Shown here: positions 36,058 through 45,826 of the stretch, piece after piece
Layout of the letters: every line of letters starts with the position of its first letter
How positions within the stretch are numbered: the first letter of the stretch is position 1
From: Alkalibacillus salilacus
GTDB taxonomy: Bacteria > Bacillota > Bacilli > Bacillales > Alkalibacillaceae
Direction: 5' to 3'
Assembly (NCBI RefSeq): GCF_030812915.1
Contig: NZ_JAUSTQ010000009.1
Span: forward strand, 1 to 64,000
Length of the DNA stretch: 64,000 nucleotides
The notes under the pieces: model-generated
Told to the model about the DNA's origin: nothing
Databases searched by the model: none
Seen by the model: the letters and a program-made list of their open reading frames with translations, nothing else
Program-made: the position numbers and the translations under genes

Positions 36058-37329
36058 ATGAATATTATTGAGGATTTACATGCTAGAGGGCTCATTAATC
36101 AGATGACTGATGAAGAGGGATTAGAGAAGCATTTAATTGAAAATAGAGTGTCATTATATTGCGGGTTTGACCCTACAGCTGATAGCCTTCATATTGGTCA
36201 TTTATTACCTATATTGATGCTGAAACGATTCCAAGAAGCTGGTCATCGCCCAATTGCATTAGTAGGTGGTGGCACTGGTTTAATTGGTGATCCGAGTGGA
36301 CGTAGCGAAGAACGTCAATTAAATGAGGAATCAATTGTTCAAGATTGGGTGGCTAATATTAAGAGTCAATTATCTCGTTTAATTGATTTTTCCGATGAGA
36401 AAACAGGCGCCAAAGTTGTGAATAACTATGATTGGCTGTCAGAGATGTCAGTGATCGATTTATTACGAGATGTTGGTAAGCATTTCAGTGTTAATTATAT
36501 GTTAGCGAAGGATTCAGTCGAAACACGAATCGAAAACGGTATCTCTTTTACAGAATTCACTTATATGTTGCTTCAGTCACTTGATTTCCAACGACTAAAT
36601 CAACAAGAAGGTGTGACATTACAAATTGGTGGTAGTGATCAGTGGGGTAATATTACAGCTGGATTAGAATTTATTCGTCGTAAAAGTGATGAAGGCGAAG
36701 ACGTTGAAGCTTACGGCCTGACAGTACCATTGATTACTAAGGCTGATGGTTCAAAATTTGGTAAAACAGCTGGAGGAGCGATCTGGCTTGATGAGAAGAA
36801 AACAAGTCCTTATGAGTTTTACCAATTTTGGATTAATACGGACGATCGAGATGTCGTGAAGTTCTTGAAATCTTTCACTTTCTTATCATTAGAGGAAATT
36901 GGTGAATTAGAGACAGAACTATCAGAACGTCCAGAGCAAAGAAAAGCTCAGCGTCGTTTAGCTGAAGAAATGACGAAGATGGTTCATAGTGAAGCGGCAC
37001 TAAATCAAGCACAACGTATTACAGCTGCGCTCTTTGGTGGAGATATCAATGATTTAACCAAAGAAGAGGTGGAGGTCGGTTTTAAAGATGTTCCGACCTA
37101 TGAATTAGTTGATTCTGAAAAAGGATTAATTGATTTACTTGTTGAAGCAAGTATCTCTTCATCTAAACGTCAAGCACGCGAAGATATTCAAAATGGTGCG
37201 ATTTATATCAATGATCAACGCCAACAAGATATGGGATATGTCGTGAATCAGGAAGATCGAATTGATAATGCATTCACTGTCATTAGACGTGGTAAAAAGA
37301 AATACTTTTTAGTACGTCATAGCTCATAA
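36058..37329 (+). CDS. tyrS: Tyrosyl-tRNA synthetase
   Basis: 423 residues, class I synthetase. HIGH motif in DSLHIGHLLP (~42-51), KMSKS equivalent in ADGSKFGKTAGG (~228-239), tyrosine-site YCGFDPTAD, and a C-terminal S4-like RNA-binding domain (~355-420). ATG has a perfect AAAGGAGG site. Controlled by the T-box immediately upstream. Confidence 0.97.
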   Translation: MNIIEDLHARGLINQMTDEEGLEKHLIENRVSLYCGFDPTADSLHIGHLLPILMLKRFQEAGHRPIALVGGGTGLIGDPSGRSEERQLNEESIVQDWVANIKSQLSRLIDFSDEKTGAKVVNNYDWLSEMSVIDLLRDVGKHFSVNYMLAKDSVETRIENGISFTEFTYMLLQSLDFQRLNQQEGVTLQIGGSDQWGNITAGLEFIRRKSDEGEDVEAYGLTVPLITKADGSKFGKTAGGAIWLDEKKTSPYEFYQFWINTDDRDVVKFLKSFTFLSLEEIGELETELSERPEQRKAQRRLAEEMTKMVHSEAALNQAQRITAALFGGDINDLTKEEVEVGFKDVPTYELVDSEKGLIDLLVEASISSSKRQAREDIQNGAIYINDQRQQDMGYVVNQEDRIDNAFTVIRRGKKKYFLVRHSS

Positions 37330-37335
37330 TTTAAT

Positions 37336-37377
37336 AAACAGTCAACTAACTTTATGTTAAGTTGGCTGTTTATTTTT
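37336..37377 (+). terminator. Terminator after tyrS
   Basis: Stem AAACAGTCAACT / AGTTGGCTGTTT (one G-T pair) with a T-rich tail. Confidence 0.85.
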
Positions 37378-37408
37378 ATAAAAACCTGATTAAACAGATT
37401 GGCTTTGT

Positions 37409-37437
37409 TTGAATTTCTATAATTATGAAGGTATAAT
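37409..37437 (+). promoter_or_regulatory. Sigma-A promoter of the substrate-binding protein gene
   Basis: TTGAAT (37409-37414), 17-base spacer, TATAAT (37432-37437). Predicted start near 37444, which coincides with the left end of a 10-bp inverted repeat. Confidence 0.7.
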
Positions 37438-37442
37438 CATTT

Positions 37443-37478
37443 TGTTGTATCATGTCATAGAATGAATTTGATACAACA
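37443..37478 (+). promoter_or_regulatory. Inverted repeat at the transcription start of the substrate-binding protein gene
   Basis: Perfect arms TGTTGTATCA (37443-37452) and TGATACAACA (37469-37478), separated by 16 bases. It starts right after the -10 and ends 23 bases before the ATG. It could be an operator for a dimeric repressor, or a 5'-UTR hairpin. It is not a terminator since no T run follows. Confidence 0.65.
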
Positions 37479-37501
37479 TTAATTAATTAAGGGGGATTAT
37501 C

Positions 37502-39127
37502 ATGCTAAACATCATGAAGAAATTATCGTTACTATTGGTTGTATTAGTTGCATTAGTAGCTTGTGCAAATGAAGGTAGCAGCGATTCAGAAGAAGGGGAA
37601 GAAAATCAAACAGAAGAATCTGCAGAAGGTGAGACACAAGAGCAAGGAAGTAACGGTAATAATGAAGAACTTGTGGTTGATTTAGATTCAACTCCATCAT
37701 CACTCGACCCACACGCAGCAAATGATGGGATTTCGTTATATGTGATGACTAATATTTATGACACATTAGTACGGATGAATCAAGATCTTGAGCTCGAACC
37801 TAGTTTAGCTAAAAGTTATGAACAAGTGAATGAAACGACTTGGGAATTTAAGTTAAGGGAAGATGTCACATTTCATGATGGGGAACCATTCAATGCAGAA
37901 GTGGTTAAGACGAACCTCGATCGTGTTTTAGACCCAGAAGTCGGAGCAACCTTAAGCTTCTTATTTGATATGATTGATGAGGTAGAAGTTGTTGATGAAT
38001 ATACAGTGCAAATTCATACACAATATCCATTCTCAGCATTGCCAGCTCATTTAGCTCATCCTGGTGGGCATATGATTAGTCCGGAATCAATTGAAGCGGA
38101 TTATGAGGGAATGGAGAATGGAGAAAACCCACTTACAGCTGTTAATGAAAATCCTGTAGGTACAGGGTATTATGAATTAGAGGAACATAATTCAGGTGAA
38201 AATGTGATCTTAACGAAGAACGAAGATTATTGGGGAGAAAAACCTAACTTTGAACGTATTGTTTTCAAAGCGGTTCCTGAAGAAAGTTCACGTGTTTCAG
38301 AATTAATGACTGATGAGGCTGACATTATATATCCAGTTAATACTGATAAAGTTTCCAGTATCAATGAGTCAGAAGAAGGTCGTGTGAAAGAATCAGAAAG
38401 TGCTAGTATGTCGTACTTAGGTTTTAACGTTGAAAAAGAACCATTAGATAATCGTGAGATACGCCGAGCTATTAATATGGCTATTGATAAAGAAGCTTTA
38501 GTAGAAGGCTTGATGAGTGGCGTTCCTTTACCAGCGACTGGTCCATTAGCGCCAACAGTGAATGGATACAGTGATGAATTAGAGCCGATTGAACATAATG
38601 TGGAACAGGCTAAAGAATTATTAGAAGAAGAAGGTTATGGGGAAGGCTTTAGTCTAGATGTCTATGTGTACGATAAAACGACAGCTGATACAGCTGTTTA
38701 TATTCAGTCTGAATTAGAAGAAGTCAACATTGAACTTAATATTGAACAGTTGGATATAGGTGCTTATTTAGATTTAACAGCACAAGGTGAGCATGATATG
38801 TTAGTCGGTAGTTGGGGCACTGTAACCTTAGATGCTGATTATGGTTTATACCCAATGTTCCATTCTGAAAACGCAGGGTCAGCTGGGAATCGTTCATTCT
38901 TTAGTAATGATGAAGTTGATCAACTTTTAGAAGAAGCTAGGCGATCTACCGACGAAGAAGAACGTTTAGAATTATATGAGGAAGCACAGCAGATCATTAT
39001 TGATGAGTCACCTATCGTACCATTATATCATTCCGTTTTACTAGCAGGATTAAGTGAAGATATTGAAGGGTTCTATCAGTACCCAAGTAGTTTCCCTTAT
39101 TTAAAAGACGTTAAAAAATCAGAATAA
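37502..39127 (+). CDS. Peptide/nickel-type ABC transporter substrate-binding lipoprotein (SBP_bac_5)
   Basis: 541 residues. Signal peptide with lipobox LVAC (Cys20 or so), then a 40-residue acidic, low-complexity linker, then the SBP_bac_5 fold with SLDPHAANDG, KSYEQVNETTWEFKLREDV, VGTGYYELEEH, NREIRRAINMAIDKEAL and ESPIVPLYHS. Related to glutathione-, oligopeptide- and dipeptide-binding proteins; substrate not predictable. No permease or ATPase gene is adjacent, so it must work with a transporter encoded elsewhere. Single-gene transcript, bounded by its own promoter and terminator. Confidence 0.9.
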   Translation: MLNIMKKLSLLLVVLVALVACANEGSSDSEEGEENQTEESAEGETQEQGSNGNNEELVVDLDSTPSSLDPHAANDGISLYVMTNIYDTLVRMNQDLELEPSLAKSYEQVNETTWEFKLREDVTFHDGEPFNAEVVKTNLDRVLDPEVGATLSFLFDMIDEVEVVDEYTVQIHTQYPFSALPAHLAHPGGHMISPESIEADYEGMENGENPLTAVNENPVGTGYYELEEHNSGENVILTKNEDYWGEKPNFERIVFKAVPEESSRVSELMTDEADIIYPVNTDKVSSINESEEGRVKESESASMSYLGFNVEKEPLDNREIRRAINMAIDKEALVEGLMSGVPLPATGPLAPTVNGYSDELEPIEHNVEQAKELLEEEGYGEGFSLDVYVYDKTTADTAVYIQSELEEVNIELNIEQLDIGAYLDLTAQGEHDMLVGSWGTVTLDADYGLYPMFHSENAGSAGNRSFFSNDEVDQLLEEARRSTDEEERLELYEEAQQIIIDESPIVPLYHSVLLAGLSEDIEGFYQYPSSFPYLKDVKKSE

Positions 39128-39138
39128 GCTTATGAACT

Positions 39139-39175
39139 TAAAAGGAGAGCTCAGAAATGTTGAGCTCTCCTTTTT
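39139..39175. terminator. Bidirectional terminator after the substrate-binding protein gene
   Basis: Stem AAAGGAGAGCTCA / TGAGCTCTCCTTT with a short loop and a run of Ts; A-rich side also serves the convergent UPF0182 gene. Confidence 0.9.
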
Positions 39176-39176
39176 G

Positions 39177-41954
39177 TTATTCATTTAATAAGTTTTCGAT
39201 ATCATTCATAATTTGACCAGCTTCTTCCCAATCACCATTTGATAGAGCATTTTGATACTCATCGAAAAGCTCAGAGATGTTATTTAGACGTTCTTGAGCT
39301 TCTTCGCTAGCAATTGGAGGTGTTTGTTCTTCGTTTCCTTCTTGATCAGTTTCACTTGCTCCAGTTCCCTCTCCGTCTTGGTTTTCAAGATCTTCAGGCA
39401 TGTTTGTAGGAGCACCGCGTTCAATTCGGTCAACTAATTCTTCTAAAGCGTCATCAAATGTAGCTTCCATGACAATATAATCACCAAAAGCTACGATTAC
39501 TTGCTTCACTTCTGGTAATGATGTTTCATTAGAAGACTCGATATAAATCGGCTCTACATACATGACAGTGTCTTCGATTGGGATTGTTAATAGGTTACCA
39601 CGAATGACACTTGAGCCACCCTGTGACCATAAGTTTAATTCTTGTGAAATAACGCTATCCTGATTAATACGGTTTTCAATTTGTTGAGTTCCGTAAATAT
39701 TGCGTTGTTTTGGAAACTCATAGACCACTAATTCACCATAGTTGTCACCATCGTTTCTTGCACCCATCCAAGCAATCATATTTTGTCGGTTTTTAGGGGT
39801 ATAAGGTGACATGAGTACAAATTCTTCCTCATCATTTCCTGGCAGTGCCATTGTGACATAATAAGGTTCCATCGTAATATCCTGATCAAAATACCGTTCA
39901 GTTGAGAATTCCCAGCGGTCTTCACGGTTATAAAATACTTCTAAATCATTCATATGATAAGTTCCGTAAATGTCCGATTGAATTTCGAATAAATCAACCG
40001 GGTAACGGAAATGTTTTTCAATATCTTCAGGTATTTCTCTAGTGAATAATTGTGGGAACATATTTTCATATGTCTTCAGCAATGGATCTTCATCATCGAC
40101 AACATAGAAATCGACTTCACCAGAATAAGCGTCAACAGTTACTTTAACAGAGTTGCGGATATAATTATCTTCACCATTATGTCTCTCAGAATATGGGTGA
40201 TTTCCTGATTTCAAATATGCATCGATTACCCAAACGAGTGAACCATCATCGCGAACCACGATATAAGGATCTTGGTCATAGTCTATAAATGGCACAATTC
40301 GCTCAACACGCTCTTCGATATTTCGAGTTGCCAGTAGCTGGCTTTCGTCAGTGAGTTGATCAGACGTAAACATTCTAAATGACCCTTCACTGATTGAGAA
40401 TAAGGCACGATTGATACCTGCTAATGAAATACCAGTATCTTCACTAAAACGATAAGATTGGTTGCTATCACCCATTGGATAATCAAATTCATCTACTTGA
40501 GTGTTAACCATCACGTTCTGAGCTTGTTCTTCACCGAAATAAATCTGTGGTCGCGTAATATCGACTTCACCTTCTGCAGGTATATCTTGAACTAAATATT
40601 CCGGTTGTCCTTGTGATGTTATTTCATTAACTTGGCTCATCGTTACCCCATAGCCATGAGTATACCGTAATTTTTCATTTCGCCAAGTTCTTGCTTGGTC
40701 AGGCAAGTCTGATGTGTTTAATTCACGGGTACCGACAAAAACCTGTTGATAATCACCATTAATTTCATAACGGTCAATATCGACATCATTAAATTCATAA
40801 TAATTACGGAATGTTTGTAATTGGTTATAAACGTCTAGTAGAGGACGTGAATCATTGATACGCACATTTTCGATTGTATCTTGATTTCGATCAATCATGT
40901 CCTGATCTAGGCTGCGAGATCCTGGGTGATCTTCTACAGTAATATCGTTTAAATCATAAGCATCAAGTGTTAAATCAAGGTTATGCTGTAAATAAGGCTC
41001 CTCACGATTGAATTCATTTGGGGAGACCACATAGCTCTGTACAACAGCCGAGACAATTTGACCTGTTAGTGCAACCGTAATATATAGCGCAACAGGAATA
41101 ACCATCCATGTTAAATTACCTTTAACTAAGGCAGCAATTAAAATCCCGACACCTAATATCGCAATACCGGCTAATATATAAGCTTTAGGGATGTTGATTA
41201 CATCATCTGTATAACTTAAACCATAAACAACACTTTCTTGAAACCAGTTTACTTGATTAGTTAGAAGGGTATTGTATGGTTCAAGTAGATGATTTAGCGC
41301 TATAAATAGGCCGATTAAAGCAACGCTGACACCCAGATGCCATTGAGCTATTCGGCTTTCTCGGTACATGTTGAATACTGAGTAAGCTAGCCCAATTATA
41401 ACGGTCATAAAGACTGTTAAGCCCAATAGTAAATTAATAACTAATTTGAAAATCGGTAATAAATAAATGTAAAAAGAAAAATCTAAATTAAAATGGGGAT
41501 CTGTTTGACCAAACGTTTCATAATTTAATGCTTTTAAAGCAGGCTCCCAACCGATCCCTTGAACCATAACGGTTCCTACAGCACCAAAAATTAGAGCGAT
41601 AAGAAATATTATCGTATAGGCAGATTTTTTCTTTAATAAAATAGGTGGAATTGTTTCTTTGTTTAAGAATTTTATGTAAGCTCGATGTATCCAGAAAAAT
41701 GTAACATACGCTACTACAAAATAAAGTATAAAACCAATTAAGCCTAGCGAAACTCGACTCATTAATATAGTTGTAAATACTTGTTCGTAACCAACGGACT
41801 CCATCCAAATGTATTCAATAATCCAGTTAAAACTTAATAAACCGATAATAATGAATGGAATCAGAATAATACTTAGCCATTTTAGAGGTTTCAACCATTT
41901 TGAACCCGATTGTTTCTTTTGATTCGGGTGTTGAAACACATTATCGTCACTCAT
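39177..41954 (-). CDS. UPF0182 family large membrane protein
   Basis: 925 residues. About seven hydrophobic segments in the first ~320 residues, then a ~550-residue extracellular region, and an acidic C-terminal tail with E/Q/N-rich linker (~840-880). Family blocks include WMESVGYEQVF, NLDFSFYIYLLPIF, LTLDAYDL, YTHGYGVTMSQVN, IAWMGARNDGDNYG and GGSSVIRGNLL. The UPF0182 family is widespread in Actinobacteria and some Firmicutes; function unknown. Isolated between two convergent or divergent neighbours. Confidence 0.92.
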   Translation of the reverse strand: MSDDNVFQHPNQKKQSGSKWLKPLKWLSIILIPFIIIGLLSFNWIIEYIWMESVGYEQVFTTILMSRVSLGLIGFILYFVVAYVTFFWIHRAYIKFLNKETIPPILLKKKSAYTIIFLIALIFGAVGTVMVQGIGWEPALKALNYETFGQTDPHFNLDFSFYIYLLPIFKLVINLLLGLTVFMTVIIGLAYSVFNMYRESRIAQWHLGVSVALIGLFIALNHLLEPYNTLLTNQVNWFQESVVYGLSYTDDVINIPKAYILAGIAILGVGILIAALVKGNLTWMVIPVALYITVALTGQIVSAVVQSYVVSPNEFNREEPYLQHNLDLTLDAYDLNDITVEDHPGSRSLDQDMIDRNQDTIENVRINDSRPLLDVYNQLQTFRNYYEFNDVDIDRYEINGDYQQVFVGTRELNTSDLPDQARTWRNEKLRYTHGYGVTMSQVNEITSQGQPEYLVQDIPAEGEVDITRPQIYFGEEQAQNVMVNTQVDEFDYPMGDSNQSYRFSEDTGISLAGINRALFSISEGSFRMFTSDQLTDESQLLATRNIEERVERIVPFIDYDQDPYIVVRDDGSLVWVIDAYLKSGNHPYSERHNGEDNYIRNSVKVTVDAYSGEVDFYVVDDEDPLLKTYENMFPQLFTREIPEDIEKHFRYPVDLFEIQSDIYGTYHMNDLEVFYNREDRWEFSTERYFDQDITMEPYYVTMALPGNDEEEFVLMSPYTPKNRQNMIAWMGARNDGDNYGELVVYEFPKQRNIYGTQQIENRINQDSVISQELNLWSQGGSSVIRGNLLTIPIEDTVMYVEPIYIESSNETSLPEVKQVIVAFGDYIVMEATFDDALEELVDRIERGAPTNMPEDLENQDGEGTGASETDQEGNEEQTPPIASEEAQERLNNISELFDEYQNALSNGDWEEAGQIMNDIENLLNE

Positions 41955-42152
41955 GTAATCTCCCTCTCACTGTATAGTCCACTGACTATTATACCAAAAT
42001 AAAGTCGCTGGATATAGTTATAACGTAACAATATGAAATGGTTTTTATGACTTATTTTTATTCGTTACTCATTAAATAGTCGGAAAATGTTTTTTCAATC
42101 AGAAGTATTTAGTATAATCGTAAAACACGACAACAATTTAGGAGACTAGTTC

Positions 42153-43628
42153 ATGCGACAACTACATGATTTAATAAAAGAAATTAAGCAACCTGAGCTT
42201 ATTGAGGCTATGGATAATCCAATAATAGAAGGCCTTGTCGATCACTCCCGGAAAGTGAAAAAGGGTGATTTATTCATAGCAGTTCAAGGATATGAAGCGG
42301 ATGGTCATCAATTTATTCAAGATGCGATTGATCGTGGAGCAGTTGCTGTAATTGGAGAGAAGAATTTAACAGGTTTTGACGTACCGTATATTAAAGTTGA
42401 CAATAGTAGACATATATTAGGAGAATTGGCTAAAGTATTTTATGATTATCCATTCGAAGATAAATTAGTTATTGGTGTTACTGGCACTAATGGTAAGACA
42501 ACGACAAGCCATATGTTGCATCATTTATTAGTCGAATCCAGTTTTCAAGTAGGGTTGATCGGGACGGTTAAATGTGTCATCAATGGTCAGACCTTTACAC
42601 AAAAGCAAACAACACCGAGTGTCTTAGATTTATATCAACACGTATATGATAGTCAAGATGATATCATGGTAATTGAAGTGTCTTCACATGCTCTTGACCA
42701 AAATAGACTTGCAGGTGTCACATTTGACTATGCAATTTTTACGAATTTAAGTTATGAACATTTAGATTACCACTCTGATATGTGGGCTTATTTTGAAGCA
42801 AAAAGACAACTGTTTTTACAATTAAAGCCTTACGGACAAGCCTTGATTAATATTGATGATGATTGGGGTAAACAACTTTATGAATGGTTAGAGTCTCATC
42901 AATACCATGTTAAACGTATTGGGCAGACATCTGATGCTGATGTAAGATTAATGGATATGGGTTGCAATGAAGGTTGTAACATGACGTTAAAGATTCAGGG
43001 GGATTCCTTTTCGATTCATTCGCCACAGTTAGGTTTATATAATTTATATAACTTAGCATTGGCTTTTTCTGTGGCATATGATTTAGTTGAACACCCTCAA
43101 TTATTAGTGAAAAAGGTTAAAACGTTTTCAGGAGTGCCAGGTAGGTTTGATTTATTAGAAATGAATAATGGTGTTCAAGTTGTCGTTGATTATGCTCACA
43201 CACCAGATGCTATTAAAGAAGTATTAAAGACAGTTGATATTATAACTTCCGAGAAAATCACGCATATTTTAAGCTTTAAGGCAAACCGTGATGAAGGAAA
43301 ACGTGATGCAATGGTGAAACATTCTTCAGAACACTCTGACCATATAATATTAACTCAAGGGGATTTGGATGGGTTTGACTCTCTTGAAATGGAAAAGGAA
43401 TTAAAGGATTTAAGACAGCAATGGTATTCAAATGACATTGACGTTAATGTTGATCGAATTAACGCGATCTATGAATGTATCGAGCAAGCTAAAGCCGGAG
43501 ATTGCGTTGTTATTACTGGACAGGGACATAAAGTATATGAAGACGACAATAAGTGGGGAACCACAACAGATAGAGAAACTGTACAGTATGTTAATCAATT
43601 ATTAGCAACTGAATTATCAAAAGAATAA
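42153..43628 (+). CDS. Mur ligase paralogue (MurE-like) lacking the diaminopimelate recognition motif
   Basis: 491 residues with all core MurE motifs: P-loop GVTGTNGKTTT (~109-119), VSSHALDQNRL, FTNLSYEHLDYH, YFEAKRQLF (carbamylated Lys), GVPGRFD and DYAHTPDAIKE. The C-terminal domain departs from MurE: FGCGGDRD is replaced by LSFKANRDEGKRDAM, and the DNPR/DDPR motif that binds the DAP side group is replaced by TQGDLDGFDS. The amino-acid or amine substrate is therefore unknown. Located away from the division and wall cluster, as a single gene between UPF0182 and rpsD. Confidence 0.85.
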   Translation: MRQLHDLIKEIKQPELIEAMDNPIIEGLVDHSRKVKKGDLFIAVQGYEADGHQFIQDAIDRGAVAVIGEKNLTGFDVPYIKVDNSRHILGELAKVFYDYPFEDKLVIGVTGTNGKTTTSHMLHHLLVESSFQVGLIGTVKCVINGQTFTQKQTTPSVLDLYQHVYDSQDDIMVIEVSSHALDQNRLAGVTFDYAIFTNLSYEHLDYHSDMWAYFEAKRQLFLQLKPYGQALINIDDDWGKQLYEWLESHQYHVKRIGQTSDADVRLMDMGCNEGCNMTLKIQGDSFSIHSPQLGLYNLYNLALAFSVAYDLVEHPQLLVKKVKTFSGVPGRFDLLEMNNGVQVVVDYAHTPDAIKEVLKTVDIITSEKITHILSFKANRDEGKRDAMVKHSSEHSDHIILTQGDLDGFDSLEMEKELKDLRQQWYSNDIDVNVDRINAIYECIEQAKAGDCVVITGQGHKVYEDDNKWGTTTDRETVQYVNQLLATELSKE

Positions 43629-43633
43629 TAAAA

Positions 43634-43668
43634 AAACTCAAGCCAATAATTAGGCTTGAGTTTTTTGT
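43634..43668. terminator. Bidirectional terminator between the MurE paralogue and rpsD
   Basis: Stem AACTCAAGCC / GGCTTGAGTT with A7 before and T6 after, giving T tails on both strands. Confidence 0.93.
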
Positions 43669-43676
43669 TAGGCGAC

Positions 43677-44279
43677 TTAACGTGAATACCACTCAACGAT
43701 AAGCGCTTCATTAATTTCTGAAGAAAGCTCAGAACGTTCAGGGTAACGGTTGAAAGTAGCTTCTTTCTTGTCCGCATCTGTTGTAACGTATTCTGGAATA
43801 ACGTTAGCAGCTTCTAGAGCTTCGTTAATAGCGTCTAGGTTCTGTGATTTCTCACGTACACCAACAACTGTACCAGGTAGTACACGATAAGATGGAATGT
43901 CAACGCGACTACCATCTAATGTAATGTGACCATGTGTCACTAGCTGACGAGCTTGTGCGCGTGTGCGAGCGAAACCAGCACGATAAACTAAGTTATCTAA
44001 GCGAGATTCAAGGATTTGCATGAAGTTCTCACCATGAACACCACGCATTTTAGCAGCATCGTCAAAGATACGACGGAATTGACGTTCAGTTAATCCGTAC
44101 ATATAACGAAGTTTTTGTTTTTCCTGTAGTTGTAGTCCATATTCAGTAAGTTTTTTACGTTGAGATGGACCATGTTGACCTGGCGCATATGGGCGCTTCT
44201 CTAATTCTTTACCTGTACCAGTTAGAGAAATGCCATAGCGACGTGATTTCTTCCATAGAGAGCCTGTGAAACGTGCCAC
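43677..44279 (-). CDS. rpsD: 30S ribosomal protein S4
   Basis: 200 residues, standard length. N terminus [25 protein letters not shown] and the S4 RNA-binding domain [31 protein letters not shown] (~88-118) are diagnostic. The start codon is GTG with a GGAGGAG site. As in B. subtilis it is a stand-alone autoregulated gene with a long leader. No second rpsD copy is seen here. Confidence 0.97.
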   Translation of the reverse strand: MARFTGSLWKKSRRYGISLTGTGKELEKRPYAPGQHGPSQRKKLTEYGLQLQEKQKLRYMYGLTERQFRRIFDDAAKMRGVHGENFMQILESRLDNLVYRAGFARTRAQARQLVTHGHITLDGSRVDIPSYRVLPGTVVGVREKSQNLDAINEALEAANVIPEYVTTDADKKEATFNRYPERSELSSEINEALIVEWYSR

Positions 44280-44284
44280 GAGCG

Positions 44285-44460
44285 TCTCCTCCTTTTTATT
44301 TTATTTTGCATAAAATAAAAACAGTGAGTTTCCTGATCTATGCGCATTTTGCTTTCATGTACCTTCGCTCCAGCAGCAGAGAGTTACGCGATACACCTCA
44401 ATTTGAGGTACAAAATGCAGACCACAGTCATTCCACCGAGGCTGCCTTTTATTTTACACA
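44285..44460 (-). promoter_or_regulatory. rpsD autoregulatory leader
   Basis: About 175 nt of untranslated leader lies between the promoter and the rpsD GTG. It has several complementary segments, including TACCTCAAATTGAGGTGTA and AAAATGCGCATAG. In Bacillus S4 represses its own mRNA by binding such a pseudoknotted leader. The identification is by position, length and pairing, not by alignment. Confidence 0.75.
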
Positions 44461-44466
44461 AACGAT

Positions 44467-44495
44467 ATTATAGGATGTGTAGTGAATAAAGTCAA
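44467..44495 (-). promoter_or_regulatory. Sigma-A promoter of rpsD
   Basis: On the minus strand TTGACT, 17-base spacer, TATAAT. Near-consensus, as expected of a ribosomal protein gene. The start would be about 180 bases from the GTG. Confidence 0.9.
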
Positions 44496-44514
44496 GTCTT
44501 ATCGTAAATTTATT

Positions 44515-44994
44515 CTATAAATGCTTTTTAAGTGTTTCAACAAACTGTTCTAAGTAATGCTGATCTGTTTCATCAAAACGCTCTTTGATAGGAGCATCAA
44601 TATCTAAAACGCCAAAAATCTCATCATTTTGTATAATAGGAACGACAATTTCAGATTGGCTTTGAGCATCACATGCGATGTGGCCAGGGAATTGATGGAC
44701 ATCAGGCACTAGTTGCGTCGCCCGTTCTTGGGTAGCTGTCCCACAAACACCTTTACCATTAGGGATTTTCACACACGCAGGTAAACCTTGGAATGGTCCA
44801 AGAACAAGTTCACCATGATTCATTGTGTAAAAACCAACCCAGTTTACGTTATCGAGAAATTGGTTTAATAAGGCGCTAGCATTTGCTAAGTTTGCTGTTA
44901 CACTATCTTCCCCTTCAAGTAAACTGTCTAGTTGTTTTAATAATTGTTCATAACTTTGTGATTTAGTTCCAGTGTAAGATTGGACTTCAAACAT
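44515..44994 (-). CDS. ytsP: Free methionine-(R)-sulfoxide reductase, GAF type (YtsP)
   Basis: 159-residue single GAF domain of the fRMsr family. The three conserved cysteines are visible: LPACVKIPNGKGVCGTA (two) and HIACDAQSQSEIVVP. It reduces free Met-R-sulfoxide with thioredoxin. Order rpsD-ytsP-refZ is conserved with B. subtilis. ATG has a GGAGATT site. Confidence 0.93.
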   Translation of the reverse strand: MFEVQSYTGTKSQSYEQLLKQLDSLLEGEDSVTANLANASALLNQFLDNVNWVGFYTMNHGELVLGPFQGLPACVKIPNGKGVCGTATQERATQLVPDVHQFPGHIACDAQSQSEIVVPIIQNDEIFGVLDIDAPIKERFDETDQHYLEQFVETLKKHL

Positions 44995-45111
44995 TTAGAA
45001 AATCTCCTTTAAAAAATATTTTTAATCATCTATATTAGACAGGATAACAGCTAACATTGTCGAAATTAATAAGTATGGTATTGTCGATTAATTACTCGTG
45101 GAGGTGATCTC

Positions 45112-45714
45112 ATGTCTAAGCAATCTAGTCGTGAAAAAATAATGAATGCTGCCATTGAGTTGTTTTATTACAACGGATTTAATGGTACATCTATAAGAGC
45201 GATCACTAATCAAGCAAATGTTAATGTGTCATTGATCAGTTATTATTTTAAAAATAAACAAGGCTTACTCGAGCAAGCAACTGTCGATTATTATGAATAT
45301 TATTTAGAAATGCTTGAATCATTAATAGACGAACACCCTATTTCGACAAAAGATGATTTCTTGAATGTGATAAAGGAAATTATACATTATAAAGAGAAAC
45401 ATTTTCAATTTACATGTTTCATCCAGCGTGAATTAACGTTAGATAATCAATTCATTAGAGAGTTATTTTCAACCTATGTGGCAAAGGAAACATATTACTT
45501 CAAAACACTTGTCGAAAAAATAACGGAGCGAGTACAAGCAAATAAGATGGAACAAGAAGCATTCTATTTACAGTTTAAGAGCTTGATTAATGGTCCATTC
45601 ATTTACGGAAATGAGTGGAAACGAGAATATGAGTGGGATGATAGTAGGGGAGTGTTTATCCAATCGTATATTAATTTGTTAAATCAATGGTTTTCACCTT
45701 TATTAGCAGAATAA
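45112..45714 (+). CDS. refZ: RefZ (YttP), TetR-family regulator of FtsZ at sporulation
   Basis: 200 residues. HTH from TSIRAITNQANVNVSLISYYFKNK (~24-48) and an all-helical C-terminal domain. RefZ in B. subtilis binds specific sites near oriC and at chromosome arms and inhibits FtsZ near them during sporulation. Assigned by fold plus location between ytsP and ezrA. ATG has GGAGGTGA. Confidence 0.86.
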   Translation: MSKQSSREKIMNAAIELFYYNGFNGTSIRAITNQANVNVSLISYYFKNKQGLLEQATVDYYEYYLEMLESLIDEHPISTKDDFLNVIKEIIHYKEKHFQFTCFIQRELTLDNQFIRELFSTYVAKETYYFKTLVEKITERVQANKMEQEAFYLQFKSLINGPFIYGNEWKREYEWDDSRGVFIQSYINLLNQWFSPLLAE

Positions 45715-45826
45715 ATGCTATATAAAGAAATTTTTATAAATTGACATTTTTTTAGCCAAATCGGGTTAAATCGTGATATGATTGGGTATATAAGTATATG
45801 ATCGGAAAAGTGTTAGGGGGCTTTTG

